Source: Rebecca billardiae RCC1528 (lineage: Eukaryota > Haptophyta). Taken from it: a DNA stretch of 64,000 nucleotides. Made by a program: the position numbers and the translations under genes. Location: positions 1,798,001 through 1,862,000 of the forward strand of contig OZ251223.1 in assembly GCA_965240325.2 (NCBI GenBank). The letters are read 5' to 3'. The stretch's first letter is position 1, and each line of letters opens with the position of its first letter. The notes beneath the pieces are model-generated. The model saw nothing but the letters and a program-made list of their open reading frames with translations. It was not told the DNA's origin and ran no database searches. Below are positions 40,205 through 52,200 of this stretch, one piece after another.

Positions 40205-43200
40205 TCAGGCGTTGCTTCGTCGGCCGGTTGGCCCGACCTGACCGCGCGCCGGCAGTCCAGCGCCGCCGCGCGCAGGGGCCTCACGAGCTGTGGCCGGCGC
40301 CGTACTCGCTGTGCGCGGCTCGTCCGCCGAGCTCTCGCCGCCGCCGATGACATGGTAGTCGTACTGCTCGCGCCGGCGGTCGAGCGCGCGCGCGGCGCGG
40401 TTGAGCACGAGCACGGACGAGGTCGTCGCGACGGCGGCGGCGGCGAAGAGCAGCCAGCAGCCCGCCTCGAGGTGCGCGACGATGCCGAAGCAGCGCGGGT
40501 CCTCGTCCACAAAGTCGAGCGCGTACCGCGCGAGCAGCGCGTTGAGCTCGTCGCACCGCCCCTTGAGCACGAACTGCGAGAACTGCTCGATCTCGGTCAC
40601 GGCGACCAGCAGCGCGAGCACAAAGATGTCGACGCCCGACCACGCGTTCACCATCTGCGCGAGGACGTAGCCCGCGGACTGCGCGCGCAGCGGGAGCGGG
40701 ACGGCCCAGAGCAGCGCGACCAGCGGGGGCAGCGCGAGCGGCATCGCGAGGTGCACGAGGAAGAAGATGAACAGCTGCCACACCGAGCCGGCCGAGAGCG
40801 GCGCGTACCCGGCCGCCTCCGTGAGCTCGAGCCCGGCGCCGATCAGCGAGAAGCGCCTCACGCGCGCCTCCTCGCCGAGCACGGTGCCGGCGAGGCCGGT
40901 GAACTCGAAGGAGAAGGCGGTCGCGCTCGCGCCGAGCACGACGAGCGCGAAGGAGAGCGGCAGCCCCAGCAGCGCGAGCGCGAGCAGCGCGCGGTCGCGC
41001 GCGCTCTCGTGCGGCAGCGCGCGCGAGAGCGACGACCATTGCCGGTACGGTCCGGCCGCGGTCACGTGCGCCGGCGGCTCGAGCCGCTCCGCCGCGGGCA
41101 GCGAGGCCTGCGCGCGGCGCGCGTGCGAGCGCCGCCGCTCCTCCGTGGCGCGGTGGAACGCGAGCACGGTGTGCGAGAGCAGGATCGAGAAGAGCGTCGC
41201 CGCCATCAGCCCGTACAGCCCGAAGCGCGGCTCGGCGCGCACCGTGAGCGTGCCGGCGCTCAGCCCGCCCAGCCACTCGGCCGGCACCGCGACGCGCATG
41301 TAGAACGCGACGCTCATCATCTGCATGACCGAGACATCGATGAGGGACCACTTGCCGTACGTGTGCAGGAAGGCGAGCAGCCGCTCGCGGTGCAGGGCGG
41401 GCAGCCACTGCGGCGGCACCAGCCAGAGGCACAGCATCCCGCCCAGCTTGAGATACGGCCAGCCGCCCGAGAAGAAGGCAATCACAGCTGCGAGCGGGTA
41501 GGTGCCCGCTGCCCACATGTCCGCGATCGTGTTGTCGAGGGAGAAGGCGAAGAGCGGCGGCGGGGTGAGCACCAGCCCGAAGGGCGTCTCGACGCGCACG
41601 ACCACCTCCGCGCCCACGCTCACGTTCGCCCAGAGGAAGAGCGCAAAGTCGAGCACGATCAGCGCGGCCATCAGCGCGCCGAACCGCGGGCTGGCGGCCG
41701 CCAGGCTGGTCGTCCACGCGGGCTCGAGCGGCGTGGCGCTGCGGCTGCCGAGCGCGGGCGCGCGGCTGGCGGCCGGCGCGGGGAGCGCAGCGGTCGACGG
41801 CGTGGGCGCGCGACTGCCCACGCCACTGCGCGCAGTGCCTTCCGCGGGCGTGGGCGCGCGGCTGCCCACGCCGCTCTGCGGTGGCGTGCCCGATGGCGTG
41901 GGCGCGGCGCTGCCGACAATGCTGGCCCACAGGCCAGTGGCGGGCGTGGGCGCGCGGCTGCCCACGCCGCTCTGCGGTGGCGTGCCCGATGGCGTGGGCG
42001 CGGCGCTGCCGACAATGCTGGCCCACAGGCCAGTGGCGGGCGTGGGCGCGCGGCTGCCCACGCCGCTCTGCGGTGGCGTGCCCGATGGCGTGGGCGCGGC
42101 GCTGCCGACAATGCTGGCCCACAGGCCAGTGGCGGGCGTGGGCGCGCGGCCTGCCGCACGGCTCGCGCCCTCGTGGAGCGGCTGAGGCACCGCGGCTTGC
42201 TCCTCCTCGTCAGCGCCCTCGCCCGCTCGGCCCGCGCCGGCCGCCCTGCCGCCATCGGCCACGTCGCTGCCGCCGGCTGCCGCTGGCCTCAGCCAGCTGA
42301 GCAGCGCGCGCGCGCCTGGCAGCGCGCTCGCGCCCGAGCGCTCCAGCCAGGAGGGGGCGCCGCCGCCCATGACGTGCACGGTGACCGCGTCCGGCCGGAG
42401 CGGCGGCGCGCCCGGGGAGCTCAGCGCGCCGCCTGCGCCGCCCGCCGCGCCCGCGCGCGCGCCCGCGACTCCGCCGCCACCGCTCTCGACAGCCCGCGCG
42501 CGCGGCGCTGCCTCGATCGGCTTGTGCCCCGCGCGCCGCCAGCGCACCCACCAGCGCGCGTACCACGCGCTCCCGACGACGAGGGCGAGGCCGAGCGCGC
42601 CGATCGCCGCGAGCGTGCCGCCGAGCAGCCCCGCGTCCTCCGCGGCGCGCACCTCGCGCGCCTCCTCAGCCAGCTCGGGCACCGCCGTGCGCCGGCACTC
42701 GGCGCGCGCCTCGGCCAGCCTCCCCGCCACCCACTCGTTGAGCGGGCGCAGCAGCAGCTCCTGCATGCCGTACGCGAGCCCGTCGTTCAGCGCGGCGGTG
42801 AGGCCGGCGTCGGCGCTCGCGAGCGCGTCGGCGAGCGCGCCGAGGTCGAGCGGCTCGCCCGTCGCCGCCGCGCTGCCGCTGCCCTGCAGCTCTGACAGCC
42901 GCAGCGCCAGCTGCTCGACTCGCAGCCGCGCGGCGCTGAGGGTGAGCCCGCCGCGCGCGGCGCTGCCCAGCAGGCACTGCACGCCGTTGCCGTCGATCAG
43001 CGCGCCGACGCTCACGCCGAAGAGCTCGTCCTGCTCGACGAGCAGCTGCACCTCGTCCAGGTCGACGTGCAGCGCGCGCATCGTGCCGTTCGCGACGAAC
43101 GACGCGAGGATATCCGCGCCCATGCCCTCGTAGTCGACGGCGGCGCGCACGCCCGCGCGCAGCGGGCGGCCGCCGTCCGCGTCGCCGCCGAGCGTGAAGC

Positions 43201-46200
43201 TGGAGCTCAGGCTGGGCACGCCGGCCGCGCCGCCGCCGCCGTCGTCCACGCGCAGCAGCTGCGCCGCCGAGAGCGTGTCGACGTCGAGCAGCGCGCCGTC
43301 CGCCAGCACGACGTGCGCGCCGCCAAAGTCCGGGCCGAAGTCGAGCTCCTCGTCGAGCAGGACTCCGGGCAGCTGCACCGCGGCGCGCGCGCCGAGCGCA
43401 TACTCGAGGGCGGGCGCGATCAGCGCGTTCACGCCCACGACGCCGAGCTCGTCCAGCCGGCGGACCGCCTCGTCGACCAGCCACCACGCGCCCCAGTCGA
43501 TGTATGAGCCCGCGCCCGCCGAGGCGTCCCCGTCCGAGCCAGCCTGCAGCCGGCGCGCGCGCGCGCGCCGGCGCGCGCTCGCCTCGGCGCAGCTCTGCGT
43601 GCCGCCCGCGTCGCGCGCCGCCTGCTCGAGCGCGCCGCCGATGGGCGCGCGCGCGCGCTCGACCGAGTCGAGCAGCCCGCCGAGCTCGGCGAGGACGGCC
43701 GACGCGCGCGCGCTCGCGAGCGCGAGCGGCACGAGCGCGCGGTCCGCGGCCTCCATGAGCGCGGGCACCCAGCCGCTCGGCGCCGCGCCTGCCGCGCCCG
43801 CCGCCGTCAGCCGCAGCGTCCGGAACGTGCCACCCAGCTGCAGCGCGCGCACCGACACTCCCTCCAGCGTGCGCAGCGCGCAGCTCGGCTCCGCGTCGTT
43901 GGCAAGCAGCTCGCCCAGGGTGAGCTCGCGCGCGGCCAAGTCGTTCACCGCGACGAAGACCGTCGCGTTGAGCGCGAGGCGCTCGACCGTCGTGCGCGCC
44001 ACGAGCGTGCTCAGCTCGAGCGCGCCGCTCGAGTTGAGCAGCGCGCCGAGCAGGCCGCCCTCCTGCGCGCGCAGCCGCACGGCCAGCCGGATCTCGAGCT
44101 CGATCTCGCTGAACTCGACAGACGCGCGCACCGTCTGCGCCTGCGGGGGACTCACCTCGGCGAGCGCCACGCTGCGCAGCGAGTCCAGGCCGACGATCGA
44201 GGCGGAGGCGAGGCTGACCGACAGGCCGAGCGCGCCGCCGAGCTCGTCCGACTCTGAGACGAGCGGCACAGACAGGTCGGTCAGCTCGAGCCGCGCGCTG
44301 TCGCCGGCGAGCGTGCGCACCCACGTGGGGAGCGTTGACTCGAGCTCGCTCATCCCGCCGAAGATCTCGCCGAGCGCGAGCGCCGCGCTCAGCCCGAGCG
44401 TGTCGGGCACCGAGTCCGGCAGCTGCAGCAGCGACGGCAGCTCGGCCGAGGCGCACGCGCTGCCGTTGCTCAGGTTGCGCGCGAGGGCGAGCGCGTCCCG
44501 AAGCGCGCCGCCCAGCTGCGCGCGCGCCGGGCCCGCGAGCGCGCTCGCGAGCAGCTCGTTGGCGCCCACGCTCAGCTCGGCCGTCGCTACGCCGAGCAGC
44601 GCGTGCGTCGCGGCCGACAGCTCGGACCAGAGCGCGCCGCCATCGACGCCGCTGATCAGGGGCGCGTCGAGCGCACCGAGCGTCGCGTTGAGCCGCACGA
44701 TGCCGAACGCGGGCTCGTCCAGCGCGCCGAGCGCGCACGCGAGCACGCGCGACACCGGGTCGTCGACGAGCAGCTGCTCGAACGTGAGGTTGGACAGCAG
44801 CGACGGCACCACCGGCACGCTCACCGTCGCAGACGCGCCCACGTCGTGAACGCCCGCCGACACGACCGCGTCCTCAAACAGCGACACCTCCGTGCCGTCC
44901 CACAGCGACAACGACACCGACAGCTGCGCAGTGGCGCGCACGGCGCCCAGCTGCAGCTGCAGCTGCACCGACGTGCTGAGCACATCTGGGTCGATGCCCG
45001 ACAGGTTGGAGGCCAGCTCGGCGGCGGACGCGGGCTGCACGCGCAGGGCGCGCACGCTGTCGAGGCCGCTCACGTTCAGGCTGCGCACGGCGATGCTGGC
45101 GTTGAGCAGCCCGCCCAGGGGCACGCTCAGGGCGAGCGGCGGCAGCGCGTCTGGCACGATGGGCAGCGGCCCGGGCGCCACCGCCCGCACGAGCGCGCTC
45201 AGGTCGAGCGGCGCCTCGGGCGGCGCGACCAGCTCGTTGAGCACCTCGCCCAGCGAGCGCACCACGTCGAGCTCGGCCCACGCGTACGCCTCCGCGGCCG
45301 CCGGGGGTGCGCTCAGCGCCGACGTGGGCTGCGCGGGGCAGTCGGGCGGCTCTGAGGTGAGCCCTGCGCTCAGCTGCTCGAGCTGCGCCTGCAGCCACGC
45401 GTGCGCCGGGCCATCGACCGCTTGCGCGAGCAGCGCGAGCACGTCGGCCGTGAGCGAGGCGGTCGCGGCGCCGAGCAGCGCATTCGCCGCGCGCTGCAGC
45501 TCCGCAAAGAGAGGCCCGTCGATGCCGCCGAGCGCCGGCGCAGTGAGCGTGCCCACCGACGCGTTGAGCTGCACCACGCCCAGCGCGGACATGTCCACCG
45601 CGCCGAGCGCGCACGCCAGCACACGCGACACCGGATCGTCGACGAGCAGCTGTTCGAACGTGAGGTTGGACAGCAGCGACGGCACCACCGGCACGCTCAC
45701 CGTTGCAGACGCGCCCACATCGTGCACGCCCGCCGACACGACCGCGTCCTCAAACAGCGACACCTCCGTGCCGTCCCACAGCGACACCGACAGCGACAGC
45801 TGCGCGCTCACGTCCAGCTGCGCGACCTCGACAGCCGCGTGCAGCGAGGTGGCGAGCAGCTCGTCCGCAATACCTGACAGCTCGTCGCTCGACGCAGTGG
45901 CTGCCGGTGCAAGCTGCAGCCTGCGCACGCTGTCGAGGCCGCTGATGTTGAGCGCGCTGATGTTCACCGTCACGTTGCCCCACGCGCATGCCGAGACGGC
46001 CAGCGTGGTCGGAGCCATCGCCCCTGGCACCACGTCCAGCACGCCGCCCGGTGCGAGCAGCCGCGCCAGTGCGCCCAGGTCGAGCGTTCGATTCGGCGCG
46101 GCCACGAGGCTGCTGAGCTCCTCGCTCAGAGCCACGACAGCATCGACCTCGTGCCACGCGAGCGCATCCGGCGAGGGTGGCAGCGCGCTCACACTCGAAG

Positions 46201-49200
46201 ATGGCTGCGCGGGGCAGTCAGCGGCCTCGTCGCACCCGCCAACGAGCTGCGACATACGCTCATCCAGTAGCGCATGCACTGGGCCATCGAGCACTCTGGC
46301 GAGCAGCGAGCGAGCATCGCCGAGGAGCTCGTCGGCGGCAAACTGCGCCAAGGCGAGGGCTGCCTCCTCCACCTCGGCCCATGCACTGCCGAGTGCGGCG
46401 CTCAGCACGTCGGTAACAAACGCACCAACGCCCACGCTGAGAACTCCGATGCTGACATTCAGCTGCACCACGCCCAGGGACGCCGTGTCGAGTGCGCCCA
46501 GCGCGCACGCGAGGACCCGGCTTGCCGGGTCGTCGACGAGCAGCTGCTCGAACGTGAGGTTGGACAGCAGCGACGGCACCACCGGCACGCTCACCGTCGC
46601 AGACGCGCCCACGTCGTGAACGCCCGCCGACACGACCGCGTCCTCGAACAGCGACACCTCATTGCCGTCCCACAGCGACACCGACACCGACAGCTGTGCG
46701 CTCACGTTGAGCTGCGCGACCTCGACAGCCGCGTGCAGCGAGGACGCGAGCAGCTCGGCTGCAACGTTGGACAGCTCGTCGCCCGTCGCAGTGGCTGCCG
46801 GTGCGAGCTGCAGCCCACGCACGCTGTCGAGGCCGCTGATGTTGACGAAGCTGACGTTTACCGTTAAGTTGCCCAACGCGCAGAGCGCGATCGGCAGGCT
46901 GATTGCCGGGGCCAGCTGAGGCACCACGCCGAGCGAGCCGCCGGGCGCAAAGAGCCGCGTCATCGCGTTGACGTCGAGCGCGGGGGGCGAGGACGAGACC
47001 AACTCGTCCAGCTTCTCGCTCAAAGACACGACGGTCTCCACCTCGTGCCACGCGAGCGCCTCGGAGGATGGCGGCGGCAGGCTTGCCGCGGATGTCGGCT
47101 GGGCCGGGCAGTCACCAGCCTCCCCGCACCACTCCAGAACCTGCGCGAGCTGCTCGTCGAGCGTCGCATGCGCCCACCTGTCGAGCACGGGCGCAAGCAG
47201 TGCCTGCACTTCCGGAGCCGTGAGCAGGCCAAGCCCCGCGTTGAGCAAGGCCAAGGCCCCAGCCCCCGCCTCAGCCCACGCTCGGCCGAGCTGGTCGCTC
47301 GTCTGCGCAACACCAAGCGTGCCGATGCCGAGCTCGAGCGAGCCCAGCGTGACGTTGAGCTGCACCACGCCCAGCGACGTTGTGTCGAGTGCGCCAAGGG
47401 CGCACGCCAGCACTCGGCTTGCCGGGTCGTCGACGAGCAGCTGCTCGAACGTGAGGTTGGACAGCAGCGACGGCACCACCGGCACGCTCACCGTCGCAGA
47501 CGCGCCCACGTCGTGCACGCCCGCCGACACGACCGCGTCCTCGAACAGCGACACCTCCGTGCCGTCCCACAGCGACACCGACACCGACAGCTGCGCGCTC
47601 ACGTTGAGCCGCGCGACCTCGACAGCCGCGTGCAGCGAGGACGCGAGCAGCTCGTCTGCAACGTTGGACAGCTCGTCGCCCGTCGCAGTGGCTGCTGGCG
47701 CGAGCTGCAGCCCGGCCACGCTGTCGAGGCCGCTGATGTTGACAAAGCTGACGTTCACCGTCAAGTTGCCCAACGCGCAGAGCGCGATCGGTAGACTGGT
47801 TGCCGGGGCCAGCTTCGGCACCACGCCCAGCACGCCGCCGGGCACGAACACGCGAGTAAGAGCGTTCACGTCGAGCGTGGGGGGCGAGGACGAGAGCAGC
47901 TCGTCCAGCTTCTCTCTCAGCACTGCCACCGCCTCCACCTCGTGCCACGCGAGCGCCTCGGAGGATGGCGCCGGCAGGTCCGGAGTGGAGTACGGCTGCG
48001 CTGGGCAGTCGCCCACCTCCTCACACCAGCCCAAGAGCTGCAAGAGCTGCTCGTCCAGCATCGTGAGCGCAGGCCCACCCAGCGCGGGCGCGAGCAGCGC
48101 CTGCAACTGCGAGGCCGTCGCCACGTCCAGCGCCGAGTTGACCATCGCGGTCACGCCCGGCTCGAGCTCCGCCCACGCACGGCCGAGCAGACCGACTGCC
48201 GCAGCTGAGCCAAACGTGCTCATGCCGATCACAAGCGACCCCACCGACGCGTTGAGCTGCACCACACCCAGGGCGGAGGTGTCAAGCCCGCCCAGCGCGC
48301 ACGCCAGCACTCGGCTTGCCGGGTCGTCGACGAGCAGCTGCTCGAACGTGAGGTTGGACAGCAGCGACGGCACCACCGGCACGCTCACCGTCGCAGACGC
48401 GCCCACGTCGTGCACGCCAGCCGACACGACCGCGTCCTCGAACAGCGACACCTCCGTGCCGTCCCACAGCGACACCGACACCGACAGCTGCGCGCTCACG
48501 TTGAGATGCGCGACCTCGACCGCCGCGTGCAGCGAGGTGGCGAGCAGCTCGGCTGCAACGTTGGACAGCTCGTCGGCGGTCGCAGTGGCTGCCGGTGCGA
48601 GCTGAAGCCCGGTCAAGCTATCCAGGCCGCTGATGTTGAGCGCGCGCAGCTGCACCGTGAGGTTGGCCACGCCCTCCAGCGGCAGCACAAGCGAGACGGC
48701 TGGGGCCAGCTGCGGCACCACGCCCAGCACGCCGCCGGGCACGAACACGCGCGTCAGAGCGTTCACGTCGAGCGTGGGGGGCGAGGACGAGAGCAGCTCG
48801 TCCAGCTTCTCTCTCAGCACTGCCACCGCCTCCACCTCGTGCCACGCGAGCGCGTCAGGCGATGGCGCCGGCAAGCTCGCCGCGGATGTCGGCTGCGATG
48901 GGCAGGTGCCAGCTTGGTCCAAGCGGTCGACGTGCTGCGCGAGCTGCTGGTTAAAGACCGGAAGCACGAGCTTGTCAAGCTCGCGCAGAAGTAGCGCCGG
49001 CACGTTCGATGTCGTGAGCTCTTCAAGAGCTGTATTTGCAATCGCAACAGCTGCTGCCTCGACCTCCGACCAGAGGCCAGCAAGCCAGCCGGTGTCCGAA
49101 ACTGCATTCGTGGAACCGATTGCTGCCTCGAGAGCGCCCAGCGTGATGTTGAGCTGCACCACGCCCAGGGCGGAGGTGTCTACTGCGCCGAGCGCGCACG

Positions 49201-52200
49201 CGAGCACTCGGCTTGCCGGGTCGTCGACGAGCAGCTGCTCGAACGTGAGGTTGGACAGCAGCGACGGCACCACCGGCACGCTCACCGTCGCAGACACGCC
49301 CACGTCGTGCATGCCAGCCGACACGACCGCGTCCTCGAACAGCGACACCTCCGTGCCGTCCCACAGCGACACCGACACCGACAGCTGCGCGCTCACGCCC
49401 ACCGAAGACAACTCGACAGCCGCGTGCAGCGAGGAGGCAAGCAGCTCGTCCGCAATGTCAGACAGCCCAACGGACGACGCGGCGGCCGTCTGCGCGGGTG
49501 ACAGCTGCAGCCCGGCCAAGCTGTCCAGGCCACTGATGTTGAGCGCGCGCAGCTGCACGGTGAGGTTGGCCACGCCCTCCAGCGGCAGCACCAGCGAGAC
49601 CGCTGGGGCCAGCTGCGGCACCACGCCCAGCACGCCGCCGGGCACGAACACGCGAGTAAGAGCGTTCACGTCGAGCGTGGGGGGCGAGGACGAGAGCAGC
49701 TCGTCCAGCGTCTCGCTCAGCACTGCCACCGCCTCCACCTCGTGCCACGCCAGCGCGCCGGGCACGGCAGGCAGAGCATCAACAACCACCGCCGGCTGTG
49801 CATGGCAGTCTCCCAGCATGCCCAATTCAGCTGCGAATTGCGAGAGCTGCTCGTCCAGCATCGTGAGCGCAGGCCCGCCCAGCACGGGCTTGAGCAGCGC
49901 CTGCGCCTCCGAGGCCGTCGCCAAGTCCAGCGCCGAGTTGAGCATCGCCGTCACGCCCGGCTCGAGCTCCGCCCACGCAGGCCCGGGCCAGCCAGTCCGC
50001 GCCAAAAGACCCGGCGTGCCGATGCCGAGCTCGAGCGACCCAACCGACGCGTTGAGCTGCACCACGCCCAGGGCGGAGGTGTCTACTGCGCCGAGCGCGC
50101 ACGCCAGCACTCGGCTTGCCGGGTCGTCGACGAGCAGCTGCTCGAACGTGAGGTTGGACAGCAGCGACGGCACCACCGGCACGCTCACCGTCGCAGACGC
50201 GCCCACGTCGTGCACGCCAGCCGACACGGCCGCGTCCTCAAACAGCGACACCTCCGTGCCGTCCCACAGCGACAACGACACCGAGAGCTGCGCGCTCACG
50301 TCCAGCTGCGCGACCTCGACAGCCGCGTGCAGCGAAGTGGCGAGCAGCTCGTCCGCAATACCTGACAGCTCGTCGCTCGACGCAGTGGCTGCCGGTGCGA
50401 GCTGCAGCCCGGTCAAGCTGTCCAGGCCGCTGATGTTGAGCGCGCTCAGCTGCACGGTGAGGTTGGCCACGCCCTCCAGCGGCAGCACCAGCGAGACGGC
50501 TGGGGCCAGCTGCGGCACCACGCCCAGCACGCCGCCGGGCACGAACACGCGCGTCAGAGCGTTCACGTCGAGTGTGGGGGGCGAGGATGAGAGCAGCTCG
50601 CCCAACTTCTCGCTCAGCACTGCCACCGCCTCCACCTCGTGCCAAGCCAGCGCACCGGAGGATGGCGCCGGCAGCTGTGCAGCAGACGACGGCTGCGCTG
50701 GGCAGTCGGTGGAGTTATCAAACATAGCCACGAGCTGCGCGAGCTGCTCGTCCAGCATCGTGAGCGCAGGCCCACCCAGCGCGGGCGCGAGCAGCGCCTG
50801 CAACTGCGAGGCCGTCGCCACGTCCAGCGCCGAGTTGAGCATCGCGGCCACGCCCGGCTCAAGCTCCGCCCACGCTCGCCCGAGCAAATCGACTGTCGGA
50901 GCTGAGCCAAACGTGCTCATGCCGATCACAAGCGACCCCACCGACGCGTTGAGCTGCACCACACCCAGGGCGGAGGTGTCAAGCCCGCCCAGCGCGCACG
51001 CCAGCACTCGGCTTGCCGGGGCGTCGACGAGCAGCTGCTCAAACGTGAGGTTGGACAGCAGCGACGGCACCACCGGCACGCTCACCGTCGCAGACGCGCC
51101 CACGTCGTGCGCGCCAGCCGACACGACCGCGTCCTCAAACAGCGACACCTCCGTGCCGTCCCACAGCGACAACGACACCGAGAGCTGCGCGCTCACGTCC
51201 AGCTGCGCGACCTCGACAGCCGCGTGCAGCGAAGTGGCGAGCAGCTCGTCCGCAATACCTGACAGCTCGTCGCTCGACGCAGTGGCTGCCGGTGCGAGCT
51301 GCAGCCCGGTCAAGCTGTCCAGGCCGCTGATGTTGAGCGCGCTCAGCTGCACGGTGAGGTTGGCCACGCCCTCCAGCGGCAGCACCAGCGAGACCGCTGG
51401 GGCCAGCTGCGGCACCACGCCCAGCACGCCGCCGGGCACGAACACGCGCGTCAGAGCGTTCACGTCGAGTGTGGGGGGCGAGGACGAGAGCAGCTCGTCC
51501 AACTTCTCGCTCAGCACTGCCACCGCCTCCACCTCGTGCCAAGCGAACGCCTCGGAGGATGGCGCCGGCAGCTGTGCAGCAGACGACGGCTGCGCCGGGC
51601 AGTCGGTGGAGTTATCAAACATAGCCACGAGCTGCGCGAGCTGCTCGTCCAGCATCGTGAGCGCAGGCCCACCCAGCGCGGGCGCGAGCAGCGCCTGCAA
51701 CTGCGAGGCCGTCGCCACGTCCAGCGCCGAGTTGAGCATCGCGGCCACGCCCACCTCGAGCTCCGCCCACGCACGCCCGAGCAGACCGACTGTCGGAGCT
51801 GAGCCAAACGTGCTCACGCCGAGCTCGAGCGACCCCACCGACGCGTTGAGCTGCACCACGCCCAGGGCGGAGGTGTCCAGCCCGCCCAGCGCGCACGCCA
51901 GCACTCGGCTTGCCGGGTCGTCGACGAGCAGCTGCTCAAACGTGAGGTTGGACAGCAGCGACGGCACCACCGGCACGCTCACCGTCGCAGACGCGCCCAC
52001 GTCGTGCGCGCCCGCCGACACGACCGCGTCCTCAAACAGCGACACCTCCGTGCCGTCCCACAGCGACAACGACACCGAGAGCTGCGCGCTCACGTCCAGC
52101 TGCGCAACCTCGACAGCCGCGTGCAGCGAGGTGGCGAGCAGCTCGTCCGCAATACTTGACAGCTCGTCGCTCGACGCAGTGGCTGCCGGTGCGAGCTGAA

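Noticed and set aside
48633-52199. Long plus-strand open frames opposite the giant gene (also 40352-42895, 53028-55730, 55737-57905, 58005-61049, 61116-63431)
   Set aside because: They repeat with the same ~900-bp period as the minus-strand protein, are Ser/Thr/Ala- or Arg-rich without domain motifs, and exist because GC-rich codons leave the antisense frames free of stops.
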